NCBI GenBank assembly: GCA_951812535.1
Contig: CATOSK010000009.1
Coordinates: 104,436-168,435 of the forward strand
Length of the DNA stretch: 64,000 bases
Reading direction: 5' to 3'
Source: an uncultured Dehalococcoidia bacterium
GTDB taxonomy: Bacteria; Chloroflexota; Dehalococcoidia; Lucifugimonadales; UBA3495
Shown here: in pieces, positions 27,616 through 35,676 of the stretch
How the letters are laid out: each line of letters starts with the position of its first letter
Position numbering within the stretch: position 1 is the stretch's first letter
The notes under the pieces: model-generated
Told to the model about the DNA's origin: nothing
The model's input: the letters and a program-made list of their open reading frames with translations, nothing else
The model's database searches: none
Position numbers and translations under genes: made by a program

Positions 27616-27956
27616 TTTCCGCGAGCCTTACAGGGTGTGTGAGAAATCCGCTGAACCAAGTCGCTACGACTGAGTTACCATCAACTTAGTCCCTTCCCCC
27701 TTGACGGGGGAAGGTTAGGATGGGGGTGAAAACTCAATCCTCACACACCCTCTTGGACAGAGCGGCCAAGCCGCCTTGGACAAGTTACCTAATCCGGCGG
27801 CGGAGGCCGCGACCCTCAGACAAAGCGGCCAAGCCGCCTTAGACAAGTTACCTAATCCGGCGGCGGAGGCCGCGACCCTCAGACAAAGCGGCCAAGCCGC
27901 CTTAGACAAGTTACCTAACCCGGCGGCGGAGGCCGCGACCCTCAGAAGGAGCAGCC
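27616..27956. other. Intergenic region between alpha/beta hydrolase and LLM gene
   Basis: About 340 bases without a gene. The first 145 bases hold nothing clear apart from two GGGTGTGTGA/TCACACACCC segments (27633 and 27740) that could pair. The rest is the tandem 63-bp repeat array, ending at the ribosome site of the next gene. Confidence 0.6.
27761..27949 (+). repeat. Three tandem 63-bp ACAAGTT stem-loop repeats
   Basis: Units start at 27761, 27824 and 27887 and are almost identical. In unit 1 GCGGCC (27762-27767) pairs with GGCCGC (27805-27810) and GCCGCC (27770-27775) pairs with GGCGGC (27796-27801). The 20-base loop is TTGGACAAGTTACCTAATCC. Compared with the 62-bp array both stems have changed with pairing kept. 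The third unit runs straight into AGGAG before the LLM start codon. Confidence 0.9.
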
Positions 27957-29099
27957 ATGACCGAAGTTTTCTGGTTCTCTGAACAGCCCTACGGTCACGT
28001 CACCGAGACCGACCTTGAGCCCTACGAGTCCGGGCGGATGCACTTCCCCAACACCCACTTCGACCCGGAAAAAGCCCATGTCCTCTACAGCAACTACCAC
28101 GACCAGTACGCTTGGGCCGATGAAAACGGCTTCGACGGTATCATGTCCAACGAGCACCACTCCTCCTACTGGTGCATGAAACCCTCGGTCAACGTCGACG
28201 CTGCCGTCATTTCCAAGGTCACCAAGCGCGCCAAGATTGCCATGCTCGGCAACGTCATCGCCGTCAATGACCCGGTCAAGATGGCCGAGGAAGTCGCCAT
28301 GCTCGACTGCATCTCCGGCGGCCGCATCATATCGGGTTTCGTCCGCGGCACCGCCGTCGAGACCCTTCACGCTGGTATAAGTCCGACGGAGAACCGGGAC
28401 CGGTTCGAGGAGGCGCATGACCTGATCGTGAAGTGCTGGACCACTCCCGGGCCATTCCGGTGGGAGGGGCGGTATTTCCCGCACCGGATGGTGAACCCCT
28501 GGGTGGTGCCCATTCAGAAGCCGCACCCGCCGGTATGGTTTCCCGGCACGGGCAGCCCGGAGAGCGTCATCTGGGCGGCCAAGCACCAGTACCCGTACAT
28601 GAACCTGGGTTCGCTGCTGGACTTGACCAAGCAGCTGAAGGCGATTTACTTCGAGACCGCCCATGAAGAGGGCTTCGAGCCCGGACCGGAACACTTCGGG
28701 TACCTGATGCGCTGCCTCGTGGCCGATACCGACGAGAAGGCCCAGGAAATAGGCCGCACTTTCCTCTGGACGGAGAACCACCGCAACCGGGGGCCGGTGG
28801 AGTTCAACGATCCGCCGGGATACCAGTCCCGGGAAGCCCTGCGAATCAAGATGTCCCGGCCCCTCATCGGCACGGGCACAATGGGCCGGCGGATGTCCTA
28901 CGAGGACCTGCAGGAAGCCCACAACATCGTCGTGGGCAGCCCGGAAACGGTCATCAAGAAGCTGCGTTATGTCCGGGAGACCCTGGACCCGGGCTACATC
29001 CTGATCTATGGAAACGAGGGCAATATGCCCCACGAGGATGTCATGCGCTCCATTGAGCTGCTGGGCACCAAGGTGATCCCCGCCCTCAAGGAAGACTAG
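27957..29099 (+). CDS. LLM-class flavin-dependent oxidoreductase
   Basis: A 380-residue luciferase-like monooxygenase. DGIMSNEHHSSYWCMKPS, KRAKIAMLGNVIAVNDPVKMAEEVAMLD and GGRIISGFVRG are LLM landmarks, and VVGSPETVIKKLRYV is near the C-terminus. FMN- or F420-dependent oxidation is likely; the substrate is unknown. AGGAG lies six bases before the ATG, right where the repeat array ends. Codon use changes sharply inside the gene: CTC, GTC, GCC and CGC up to about 28375, then CTG, GTG, GCG and CGG. The protein itself reads as one continuous, full-length family member. Confidence 0.88.
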   Translation: MTEVFWFSEQPYGHVTETDLEPYESGRMHFPNTHFDPEKAHVLYSNYHDQYAWADENGFDGIMSNEHHSSYWCMKPSVNVDAAVISKVTKRAKIAMLGNVIAVNDPVKMAEEVAMLDCISGGRIISGFVRGTAVETLHAGISPTENRDRFEEAHDLIVKCWTTPGPFRWEGRYFPHRMVNPWVVPIQKPHPPVWFPGTGSPESVIWAAKHQYPYMNLGSLLDLTKQLKAIYFETAHEEGFEPGPEHFGYLMRCLVADTDEKAQEIGRTFLWTENHRNRGPVEFNDPPGYQSREALRIKMSRPLIGTGTMGRRMSYEDLQEAHNIVVGSPETVIKKLRYVRETLDPGYILIYGNEGNMPHEDVMRSIELLGTKVIPALKED

Positions 29100-29125
29100 C
29101 CAGCGGCGCCATGCCACGGACGTCA

Positions 29126-29155
29126 ACGGGGCGGGTTAACTCCCGCCCCGTTTCT
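29126..29155. terminator. Bidirectional intrinsic terminator
   Basis: ACGGGGCGGG (29126-29135) pairs with CCCGCCCCGT (29142-29151), followed by TTTCTG. It separates the convergent LLM and CaiB/BaiF genes. Confidence 0.85.
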
Positions 29156-29190
29156 GTTCGGCTTCCCGCGCGGCCCCTGAACTCTCGCGT

Positions 29191-30456
29191 TTACCGGATG
29201 ATTCCCTGCCCCCTCCAGCGTTGTATTTCTTCCCCGGAGTAACCCAGCTCGGACAGGATTTCATCGGTGTGCTGCCCCAGGACGGCGGGCGGACGGGTTT
29301 CCAGAGGAGTTTCACTGAAGTTGGCCAACAGCCCCACCATCTTCACCGTGCCGGCTTCCGGGTGTTCCAGGTCGGCTACGAGCCCGTTGGCAACCACCTG
29401 CGGGTCGTCGAACAGTTCCTCAACGAACCTCACGGGACCCGCCGGAACGCCCCGGCTCTCCAGCAGTTCCAGCCATTCCTCGCTGCTCCGCTGCCGGAAA
29501 CGCTCCTCGGCATCCGTCTTCAACCATTCGGCGAACTGGATGGCTTCCGGGGCCGACGCATCATATCCGTCGTCAAACCTTATGTCGTGCAACCCCAGCA
29601 CATCCAGCAAGCGCTTCCGCAGAGGATCGCTGAGGCACCCCACGGCTATCGTGCCCGTTGCCGTCTGGAAAGTCCGGTAGTAGATGTTTCCCTTCAGTTG
29701 ATAATTCCGGCTCTCGTAGACATCAAGCAATTCGGGGAAGGGGACCCCGGCCCCCCGCAGGGTATCCAGGACCTGCAGCGTCTCAGCCCGGTTATCCCGG
29801 TCCAACTCTTCCACCTGGAAAAAGCGCATCCCCATCAGGGCCAGCGCCGTCCCTAGGAGGGTGCTCTCGATCTTCTGCCCCCGTCCGGTCCGTTCCCTGG
29901 AAAACAGGGCGCCGCACACGCACCATGCCAGGCAGAAGCCCGCCGCGGTGTCGATTACCGGCGACGATACTATGTGCTGCAGGTTTTCGCCGTCCAGCTT
30001 GGCCTCCGCCGCCATCAGGCCGGACATGGCCTGCAGCATCACGTCGTACCCGGGACGGTGGGCATCCGGCCCCTGCCGGCCGAAGGCGGTGTTTTCGCAG
30101 TAAATCAAGCGCGGATTGAGGCGGGCTAACGTTTCGTAGTCGACCCCCAGCTTCGCCGCCACATCCGGCCGGTAGTTGGCCAGGACCACGTCGGCGGTGG
30201 GGATCAAACGCTCCACAACCCCTTTGGATTCGGCGGCGGTCAGGTCCAGCGTAATGTCCCGCTTGCCCCGGTTGTAGGCGAGGAAGGGACGTCCCTCGGT
30301 CTCAGAAAAAGGGTTGGAAGTGCGCCAAGGGTCACCCCAGGGCGGTTCCACCTTGATGACCTCCGCCCCCATGTCGGACAGCAGCATCCCGGCAAAGGGA
30401 GCGGCGATAATCTCACTGAACTCCACCACCTTGACCCCATCAAGCGGCCCTGCCAT
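29191..30456 (-). CDS. CaiB/BaiF family CoA-transferase
   Basis: A 421-residue class III CoA-transferase, which moves CoA between carboxylic acids through an aspartyl-CoA thioester intermediate. VVEFSEIIAAPFAGMLLSDMG and AEVIKVEPPWGD open the Rossmann part. YNRGKRDITLDL and RPGYDVMLQAMSGLMA follow, with the catalytic Asp in GYD. Length is normal. It is the last gene of the minus-strand acyl-CoA cluster but is separated from the others by 400 bases, so it may have its own promoter. Confidence 0.9.
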   Translation of the reverse strand: MAGPLDGVKVVEFSEIIAAPFAGMLLSDMGAEVIKVEPPWGDPWRTSNPFSETEGRPFLAYNRGKRDITLDLTAAESKGVVERLIPTADVVLANYRPDVAAKLGVDYETLARLNPRLIYCENTAFGRQGPDAHRPGYDVMLQAMSGLMAAEAKLDGENLQHIVSSPVIDTAAGFCLAWCVCGALFSRERTGRGQKIESTLLGTALALMGMRFFQVEELDRDNRAETLQVLDTLRGAGVPFPELLDVYESRNYQLKGNIYYRTFQTATGTIAVGCLSDPLRKRLLDVLGLHDIRFDDGYDASAPEAIQFAEWLKTDAEERFRQRSSEEWLELLESRGVPAGPVRFVEELFDDPQVVANGLVADLEHPEAGTVKMVGLLANFSETPLETRPPAVLGQHTDEILSELGYSGEEIQRWRGQGIIR

Positions 30457-30802
30457 AGCTCCCCTTCATAAACGCGTGATGACTGAGTCTAAGGCAAGCC
30501 GGTGACATCCTTCAAGAATCCCTTGATGGCGTGCCGTTTAAGGTGGTGCAACTCAACGGCAACGGGAGTCTGGGTTTCCGGCCTGCGCGGGGAATGACGA
30601 CGGGGGTCTGGGTCCTGCCTCCGCAGGGACGACGGGATGGCCGGGGAACGAGGCCCCTGAAGTGGCAACACTGCCCTGGAGAGATGCAACCCGGCCGATG
30701 AACAGCCATTTCGGAGGGCTAATATGGGTGTCGGGTTGCGGCACTTGCATGTTGGTGTCTTCCCACTGCGGTGGTCTCGTGGGGGCACCGGGAAACAAGA
30801 AA
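30457..30802. other. Intergenic region with an inverted REP-like unit
   Basis: No gene supported. It contains the inverted copy of the REP-like unit of 25951-26008 (about 30570-30640; GACGACGGGGGTCTGG near 30597). The remainder shows no recognised structure until the terminator at 30803. Confidence 0.5.
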
Positions 30803-30825
30803 GCGGGGAGCAGCTTGCTCCCCGC
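30803..30825 (-). terminator. Intrinsic terminator of the acyl-CoA cluster
   Basis: On the minus strand GCGGGGAGC pairs with GCTCCCCGC (30803-30811 with 30817-30825), followed by TTTCTTGTTT. It lies 30 bases after the stop of the two-domain ferredoxin-like gene. Confidence 0.8.
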
Positions 30826-30854
30826 CCATAGCGATGCCGTGGGGGTCCGGGGGC

Positions 30855-31514
30855 CTAAAGCTGGAAGGTCTTCTTCCAGATTCCAGGCGACCCGGGAGCG
30901 TGCGTCATGATGTCCCGCATCCGGGGGTTGTCGGGGTTGATGTCACGCTGGGCGGCCCACTCCGAGGTATCGGACACGCCCTCGTGCTCGAACTCGTACA
31001 TCACCGCGTATTGGGGAGCACCCCGAACGGCCCGCCACCGGCGCCCCCGCATGCAGCCGGGGACCTTCTCATAGTTGGGAACGTAGACTCCGCTGTACCA
31101 GCGGTTCCACTCGTCTTCGTTCTCCGCCCCAATGTCCATGCGCCCAATCTGCAAGGCCGGGGCCATGTCCGCCCCCGCGATGGAATCGCTCAACTCGGTG
31201 GGGTAGACCATTTCGTAGACGTTGTTGAAGAAGTTGCTGCCGATGATGCTGGGGCTGACCCGCGTTCCCCACTCGGTGCGCGGTCGGTTCTTGAAGGCGT
31301 CGGTCTCGATGACCGCGATGCTCTCCAGTTCGTAGACAGCGAGGTGCTTGGGGCCGCTTCGCACCGCCTCGTAGCGGGCGGCGTTGAGGATCCCCGGGAC
31401 GGAGACCAATTCCTTGAGGTGCTCCTCGTTGTACCAGCGGTTGAAGTCCTCTTCCCTGTCGGCCGGAATGTCTGCCCCGACCATCATCATTGCCGTGCCT
31501 TTCCTGTTCGCCAT
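30855..31514 (-). CDS. Two-domain EthD/dimeric alpha-beta-barrel-like protein
   Basis: A 219-residue protein with two similar ferredoxin-like halves. The first is residues 8-105 (ADIPADREEDFNRWYNEEHL) and the second 120-210 (MDIGAENEDEWNRWYSGVYVPN). Each repeats an acid-rich stretch followed by an aromatic NRWY motif and an AxxYEF/AVYELES strand. Such folds occur in EthD-like and DUF4286-like proteins, some of which act with degradative enzymes. No catalytic residue is assigned. AAAAGGAGG precedes the ATG. It is the last gene of the cluster before a terminator. Confidence 0.7.
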   Translation of the reverse strand: MANRKGTAMMMVGADIPADREEDFNRWYNEEHLKELVSVPGILNAARYEAVRSGPKHLAVYELESIAVIETDAFKNRPRTEWGTRVSPSIIGSNFFNNVYEMVYPTELSDSIAGADMAPALQIGRMDIGAENEDEWNRWYSGVYVPNYEKVPGCMRGRRWRAVRGAPQYAVMYEFEHEGVSDTSEWAAQRDINPDNPRMRDIMTHAPGSPGIWKKTFQL

Positions 31515-31568
31515 GTCTGCCTCCTTTTTCGTATCCCGTTGTTTGTTACTCTCCCGATTATAAAGGGT

Positions 31569-32786
31569 TTACCAGACTACCCTGGTTTCCTGCAAATTCC
31601 GCAGTTCGTCCAACGGCACTCCCAGCAAGCCGTGGAACACCGCCTCGTTGTCCTCTCCCAGTCCCGGGGTCCAGCCGTCCAGCCGCGCCGGGGTCTGAGA
31701 AAAACGCCAGGGAGGGCCGACGGCCCGCTGGCGTCCCTTTTCGGGATCCACGACTTCAGGGAAAGACTGCCTGTCGGCAAGGTGGGGGTCGGTCATCAAC
31801 TCGCTGGCGGACATGGATGGGAAGGCCGCGACTCCCTCCGCCTGCAACGCTTCGGTCACTTCCCAGGGAGTGCGCTGCCGGGTCCATTCTTCCAGAAGGG
31901 CCTCCAGATCGTTCCGGTGCAGCCACCTCTGATAGCCGTCCCCGAAACGCCGCTCACCGGCCCACGCCGGGCCGCCCATTGCCCGCACCAGACCCTGCCA
32001 CCCGGATTCCGACGCGACGGAGATGCTGACCCACGCATCGTCGCCGGCGCAAGGGTAGACTCCACAGGGAGTTGCGGCCCCGTTCCCGTTGCCCGGGGGG
32101 GCCTGCTCCCGGCGGTTCATCGCGTAATCCAGCAGGGCCGGTCCGATGAACGCCGTCGCGACATCCCGGACCGACACATCCACGTGCATGGCCTGCCCGC
32201 CGCCGGAACCGACGTTATGGCCGCACAGCGCGGCGACAGCGGCAAATGCCCCCATCAATCCCCCGGTGTGGTCCATCGCGTGGCGCAGCTCCACAGGAGG
32301 CCCGTCGGGATACCCGGTCAGATGGCCCAGTCCACCGGCCGCGGCGAACATCGGCGCGTACCCGGCGTATCCCCGCTCCGGTCCGGTCTGACCGTTGGAA
32401 GAGACCGACACCATCAGGATGTGCTCGTTGACCTCCTGGAGACGGTCAAAGCCCAGTCCCAGCCGATCCATGACCCCGGGCCGGAAGTTCTCCAACACAA
32501 GGTCGCTGATCCTGACCAGTTCCAGGGCCAGTTCCACCGCCCTGGGCTCCTTGAGGTTCAGCGTCACCGACAACTTGTTGGCGTTGACCTGCTCAAAGCT
32601 GGATGGCGGCTTTCCGTACATGGTATGGGGACGGCGGGTTATGTCCAGCCGGGCCGAGCTCTCGACCTTGATGACCTGCGCGCCCAGCTCGGCCAGCATC
32701 AGCCCGGCGAAGGGGCCGGCGGCATGGACCGAAAAATCGGCAACCCGGATTCCATTCAGAGGACCGTCCCGTCCCGTTTGCTGCAC
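31569..32786 (-). CDS. CaiB/BaiF CoA-transferase, type A of the second pair
   Basis: A 405-residue class III CoA-transferase. VADFSVHAAGPFAGLMLAELG, then VIKVESSARLD, VNANKLSVTLNL and VMDRLGLGFDRLQ. Its closest relative in the window is the gene at 35677 (shared NxNKLS/NRGKLS and GVMDRLGLGF/Y segments). Starts with GTG at 32786, immediately after the TAA of the 32787 gene, so the two are tightly coupled and may form a heteromeric enzyme. SGGVMDHTGG-type AMDHTGGLMGAF carries the active-site Asp region. Confidence 0.9.
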   Translation of the reverse strand: MQQTGRDGPLNGIRVADFSVHAAGPFAGLMLAELGAQVIKVESSARLDITRRPHTMYGKPPSSFEQVNANKLSVTLNLKEPRAVELALELVRISDLVLENFRPGVMDRLGLGFDRLQEVNEHILMVSVSSNGQTGPERGYAGYAPMFAAAGGLGHLTGYPDGPPVELRHAMDHTGGLMGAFAAVAALCGHNVGSGGGQAMHVDVSVRDVATAFIGPALLDYAMNRREQAPPGNGNGAATPCGVYPCAGDDAWVSISVASESGWQGLVRAMGGPAWAGERRFGDGYQRWLHRNDLEALLEEWTRQRTPWEVTEALQAEGVAAFPSMSASELMTDPHLADRQSFPEVVDPEKGRQRAVGPPWRFSQTPARLDGWTPGLGEDNEAVFHGLLGVPLDELRNLQETRVVW

Positions 32787-33995
32787 TTAGATCACTCCCG
32801 CCCTGGCCAGTTCGACAATCACCTCGGGAGAATATCCCAATTCGCCAAACACCTGCCGGTTGTGCTCGCCCAACAGAGGCGCTCGGCCGGCTTGGGGCAG
32901 ATTGGCGCCAGCGCGAAACGGGGCCCCGGCATATTCATGACTCCCGGCCACCGGATGGCCGATCTCCAGGAACAGGCCCCGTTCCCGCTGCTGGGCGCTA
33001 TTGAAGACCTCTCCCGGGGAGTAGTAGGGCGCGATGGGCACTCCTTTCGCCTGGCCCTCCCGGTACAGCCACTCCTTGGAGCGCTCCTGGAACCACTCCC
33101 GGAGCTTGGCGTTAACTTCGGGGCCGTACTCGGCGGGGTCCTGGAACTTTTCCATGGTCGCCCATTCCGGCTCGCCGAGCAAGTCCCCGAGACCCTGCCA
33201 TTGGCGGGGTTCCAGGGTCAACAACTCCACGTAGCCATCGGATGCGGGCAGCACTCCGCCCACGCGGAAATACCGGGAGAAGCGGTCTTCCACCACCCTC
33301 TCCGATTCGAGCCGCTGGATGGGGACATAGCCCACATTGAGCTGGGCTTCCTGCATGGAACAGTCGATTTCCTGTCCCGGCCCGCCGTTCCGTTGCCCGT
33401 GGACCGCGGCCACGACCGCCAACGCGGCGGTCAATCCGCCCTGATACGAACCCATCCGGCTGCCCGCCGCGAGGGGGGCCCGTTCCGGGAAGGTGTCCAG
33501 GGCCAGGCCGTTGGGGAGGAGGTATCCCTCTCCGCCGGCGTGGAAGACATTCAGATCATGGGCACGGAAGGCGGCGTAAGGGCCCCGGGTCCCGAAGGGA
33601 GTCACCGATGCAACGATGAGGCCCGGGTTAGCGTCCCGGAGAGGGCCAAATTCGAGCCCACCAGCGTCCCCTTGCCCCGGCTGCCGGTCCGTAACGAGGA
33701 CATCGGCCTGACCGGCCAACTCGGACAACAGGGCCTGTCCCTGGGCATCGTCCAGGTCCAGGGTAATCCCGCGCTTGCCGGTGTTCAGGTACAGGAACAA
33801 TCCGCTGGTTTCAGGATTGGGGACATCCCCGGGAAAGGGGCCTTCCCTGCGGGACGGGTCGCCTCCTGCGGGACACTCCACCTTCAGGACGCCGGCTCCC
33901 AGGGATGCCAAGAGCTTTCCGCAGTAGGGGCCGGCCACGCGTTCGGCGACCTCGAGGACCCGCAGGCCGGCGAGGGATTGTTCCAGGGAGGTCAT
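32787..33995 (-). CDS. CaiB/BaiF CoA-transferase, type B of the second pair
   Basis: A 402-residue class III CoA-transferase. VLEVAERVAGPYCGKLLASLG opens it, followed by PAGGDPSRREGPFPGD and SGLFLYLNTGKRGITLDL. These segments closely match the gene at 36948 (APYCGKLLADMG, GDSSRSYGPF, SGLFLYLNAGKRGLTLDL), making the two genes paralogues. Its ATG overlaps the stop of the retropepsin-like gene (ATGA). The type A partner follows directly. Two-subunit class III transferases such as BbsEF or SmtAB are the precedent; the substrate is unknown. Confidence 0.9.
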   Translation of the reverse strand: MTSLEQSLAGLRVLEVAERVAGPYCGKLLASLGAGVLKVECPAGGDPSRREGPFPGDVPNPETSGLFLYLNTGKRGITLDLDDAQGQALLSELAGQADVLVTDRQPGQGDAGGLEFGPLRDANPGLIVASVTPFGTRGPYAAFRAHDLNVFHAGGEGYLLPNGLALDTFPERAPLAAGSRMGSYQGGLTAALAVVAAVHGQRNGGPGQEIDCSMQEAQLNVGYVPIQRLESERVVEDRFSRYFRVGGVLPASDGYVELLTLEPRQWQGLGDLLGEPEWATMEKFQDPAEYGPEVNAKLREWFQERSKEWLYREGQAKGVPIAPYYSPGEVFNSAQQRERGLFLEIGHPVAGSHEYAGAPFRAGANLPQAGRAPLLGEHNRQVFGELGYSPEVIVELARAGVI

Positions 33996-34390
33996 GGCAG
34001 CAGGAGACCGTCGGTTCCAGCCGCGGTGGTCAGGAAATACGGGGGTCCCATATCTTCATCCGGAACGTCCTCCAGTTCTTCCGTCAACGGGTTGACCTTG
34101 AGGCGCATCGTCTGCAGCATTTCGTAGCCGACCAGCGGAATTGGCGAAGGAGCGACCATCGTTCCAAAACCCCTACCACGAATTTCACCGGATATGTGGT
34201 ACGTATCCATCTCCACCACGCCGGTGGCCGTGATGAACCGTCTCCTGCCGTTCATCACCACTTCCAGGCCCAGGACATCGATTTCCTGTTGAGGCAGACC
34301 CATCAAAGCAGCCCCGGTGTCAACGAAGAAACGGTACTGCTTCGATGCTGACGGGCCGGTTATGGTGCCTTCCACGAAGGTGCGTCCCAT
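33992..34390 (-). CDS. Retropepsin-like aspartic protease domain protein
   Basis: A 132-residue single-domain clan AA aspartic protease. FVDTGAALMGLP (D24-T-G) is the active-site loop, and VVAPSPIPLVGYEMLQTM resembles the second conserved hydrophobic-GxxxL segment. Such proteins act as dimers. ATG 34390 is chosen because CAGGAGAG lies upstream at proper spacing. It overlaps the start of the 32787 CoA-transferase by four bases and follows the hot-dog dehydratase. A protease is an unexpected member of an acyl-CoA operon. Its target is unknown. Confidence 0.8.
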   Translation of the reverse strand: MGRTFVEGTITGPSASKQYRFFVDTGAALMGLPQQEIDVLGLEVVMNGRRRFITATGVVEMDTYHISGEIRGRGFGTMVAPSPIPLVGYEMLQTMRLKVNPLTEELEDVPDEDMGPPYFLTTAAGTDGLLLP

Positions 34391-34421
34391 GCTCAATTCT
34401 CTCCTGGCCCTCATTCCAACG

Positions 34422-35654
34422 CTACACCGGCAGGATGGGCGGGGTGTTTTCTTCCATTGGAGCGTTCTTCAGGGAGTGCTCCCGCCCGTCGGTGAACCAG
34501 GGGACCCGAGGGTCGCGGGAGGGGAGCATGACCGTGGCGTATCCGGGAGCGGTGATCTCTCCGCGCTGGTTTTCCGCCCAGATTTCCAGGTCCACCAGCG
34601 GGGCATCGCCGCTGAAGTACTTGCGAACCACCCGGCCCTTGCACCATTGGGTGTCGCCGTAGACGTTGAACCGCCGGCACTCCACCCGCAGCCGCTTCAG
34701 GAAGGCATCGTCTCCCATCCAGTTGGTCAGCAGCGTTCCCATCCAGGATACGCGCTGGGGGCCGTAGTCGTAGGCGCCGGGGACTCCCACCGCCTCGGCC
34801 ACCGAGTCGCGCAGGTGGCCGATGCCGGTGTATTCCAGGCCACCCCCAGCCTCGGGATTGCGGAAGAAGTGGTCGGGGTGGCGCATGGCCTCCCGGAGCA
34901 GCACCCCGTGGGCGCTGGAGCGTCCGGTGCCAACGAGGAAGGCGCTGACGTCCTGGAGGGAGAGGGGCCCGCGGAGGATGGGTTCCATCTCCTCACCCAC
35001 CTGGGTTTCCTCCCAGTAGCGGGGGAGGCTGCCCCGGGGCTTTTCGTTCAGCACCTGCTGGTCGATGGCTTCGAGCTCCTCGGGGGCGTACTCATGACGG
35101 CGGGGGACCTCCGCGTACTTACCCCTTTCCCGGGAGGCCCGGCGCTGGTGGCGGGTACACCATCCCACCACGCGGGCGACCAGCTCGTCGCGCTGGTTGG
35201 TGTAGATTGTCTCGACGTACTGGATGACCAGCGTGGCGGAGTAGCGGCTCTGCTTTTCCTGGACATCCATGACCCGTTCCACGCAGTTGACCGAGTCTCC
35301 CGGGCGCATGACGCGGAAGAACTCCCAGTCGTTGCCGGCGAAGAACCCATGCACCCCGGGCAGGCCCCAACGGGTCCGGCCCGACCAGTGGCGCATGTAG
35401 GGAGCGCAGGGGTGGCCGATTACCGACCCGTACTTGGTGTTGGCAGCGTATTCCTGGTCCCGAAAGAGGGGGTTGGCGTCTCCAATGCCGTTGGCGAAGT
35501 TGATAAGGGCACCCAGGGATGCGTCCCGTGTGAACTGCTCGGTCCTGAGCCGCATCCCGATCATCGCCTTGGCCCTGGCGATAGCCTCGGGGGAAATGTC
35601 GTCCACTTCCGGCAGGGTTTCGGTCACCCTCTGCCGTTCGTCTTCCCTCTGCAT
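34422..35654 (-). CDS. MaoC-like double hot-dog acyl-CoA dehydratase
   Basis: A 410-residue protein with two hot-dog halves. The N-terminal one has the FAS1-like dehydratase pattern (LRTEQFTRDASLGALINFANGIGDANPLF). The C-terminal one carries GPLSLQDVSAFLVGTGRSSAHGVLL and RVSWMGTLLTNWMGDDAFL. Enoyl-CoA hydratase or hydroxyacyl-CoA dehydratase activity is the likely role. It lies between the two CoA-transferase pairs on the same strand, so it probably works on the CoA thioesters they make. Confidence 0.85.
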   Translation of the reverse strand: MQREDERQRVTETLPEVDDISPEAIARAKAMIGMRLRTEQFTRDASLGALINFANGIGDANPLFRDQEYAANTKYGSVIGHPCAPYMRHWSGRTRWGLPGVHGFFAGNDWEFFRVMRPGDSVNCVERVMDVQEKQSRYSATLVIQYVETIYTNQRDELVARVVGWCTRHQRRASRERGKYAEVPRRHEYAPEELEAIDQQVLNEKPRGSLPRYWEETQVGEEMEPILRGPLSLQDVSAFLVGTGRSSAHGVLLREAMRHPDHFFRNPEAGGGLEYTGIGHLRDSVAEAVGVPGAYDYGPQRVSWMGTLLTNWMGDDAFLKRLRVECRRFNVYGDTQWCKGRVVRKYFSGDAPLVDLEIWAENQRGEITAPGYATVMLPSRDPRVPWFTDGREHSLKNAPMEENTPPILPV

Positions 35655-35676
35655 TTATGCCTTCTCCCTGCCAGAA

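Noticed and set aside
26299..27949. Tandem 62/63-bp repeats as a CRISPR array
   Set aside because: Units are directly adjacent with no unique spacers, and no cas gene is near.
27776..27949. Repeat-encoded peptides of the LDKLPNPAAEAATLR type as a gene
   Set aside because: The frame exists only because the 63-bp unit is a multiple of three; the 62-bp copies do not keep it, while the stem pairing is kept in all.
3704..27949. ACAAGTT repeats as integron attC sites
   Set aside because: No integrase, no cassette genes between single sites, and no clear pair of R-type core boxes.
30771..34127. A 1118-codon open frame on the plus strand
   Set aside because: It lies antisense to well-supported CoA-transferase genes and shows no protein family; it is open because of the high GC content.
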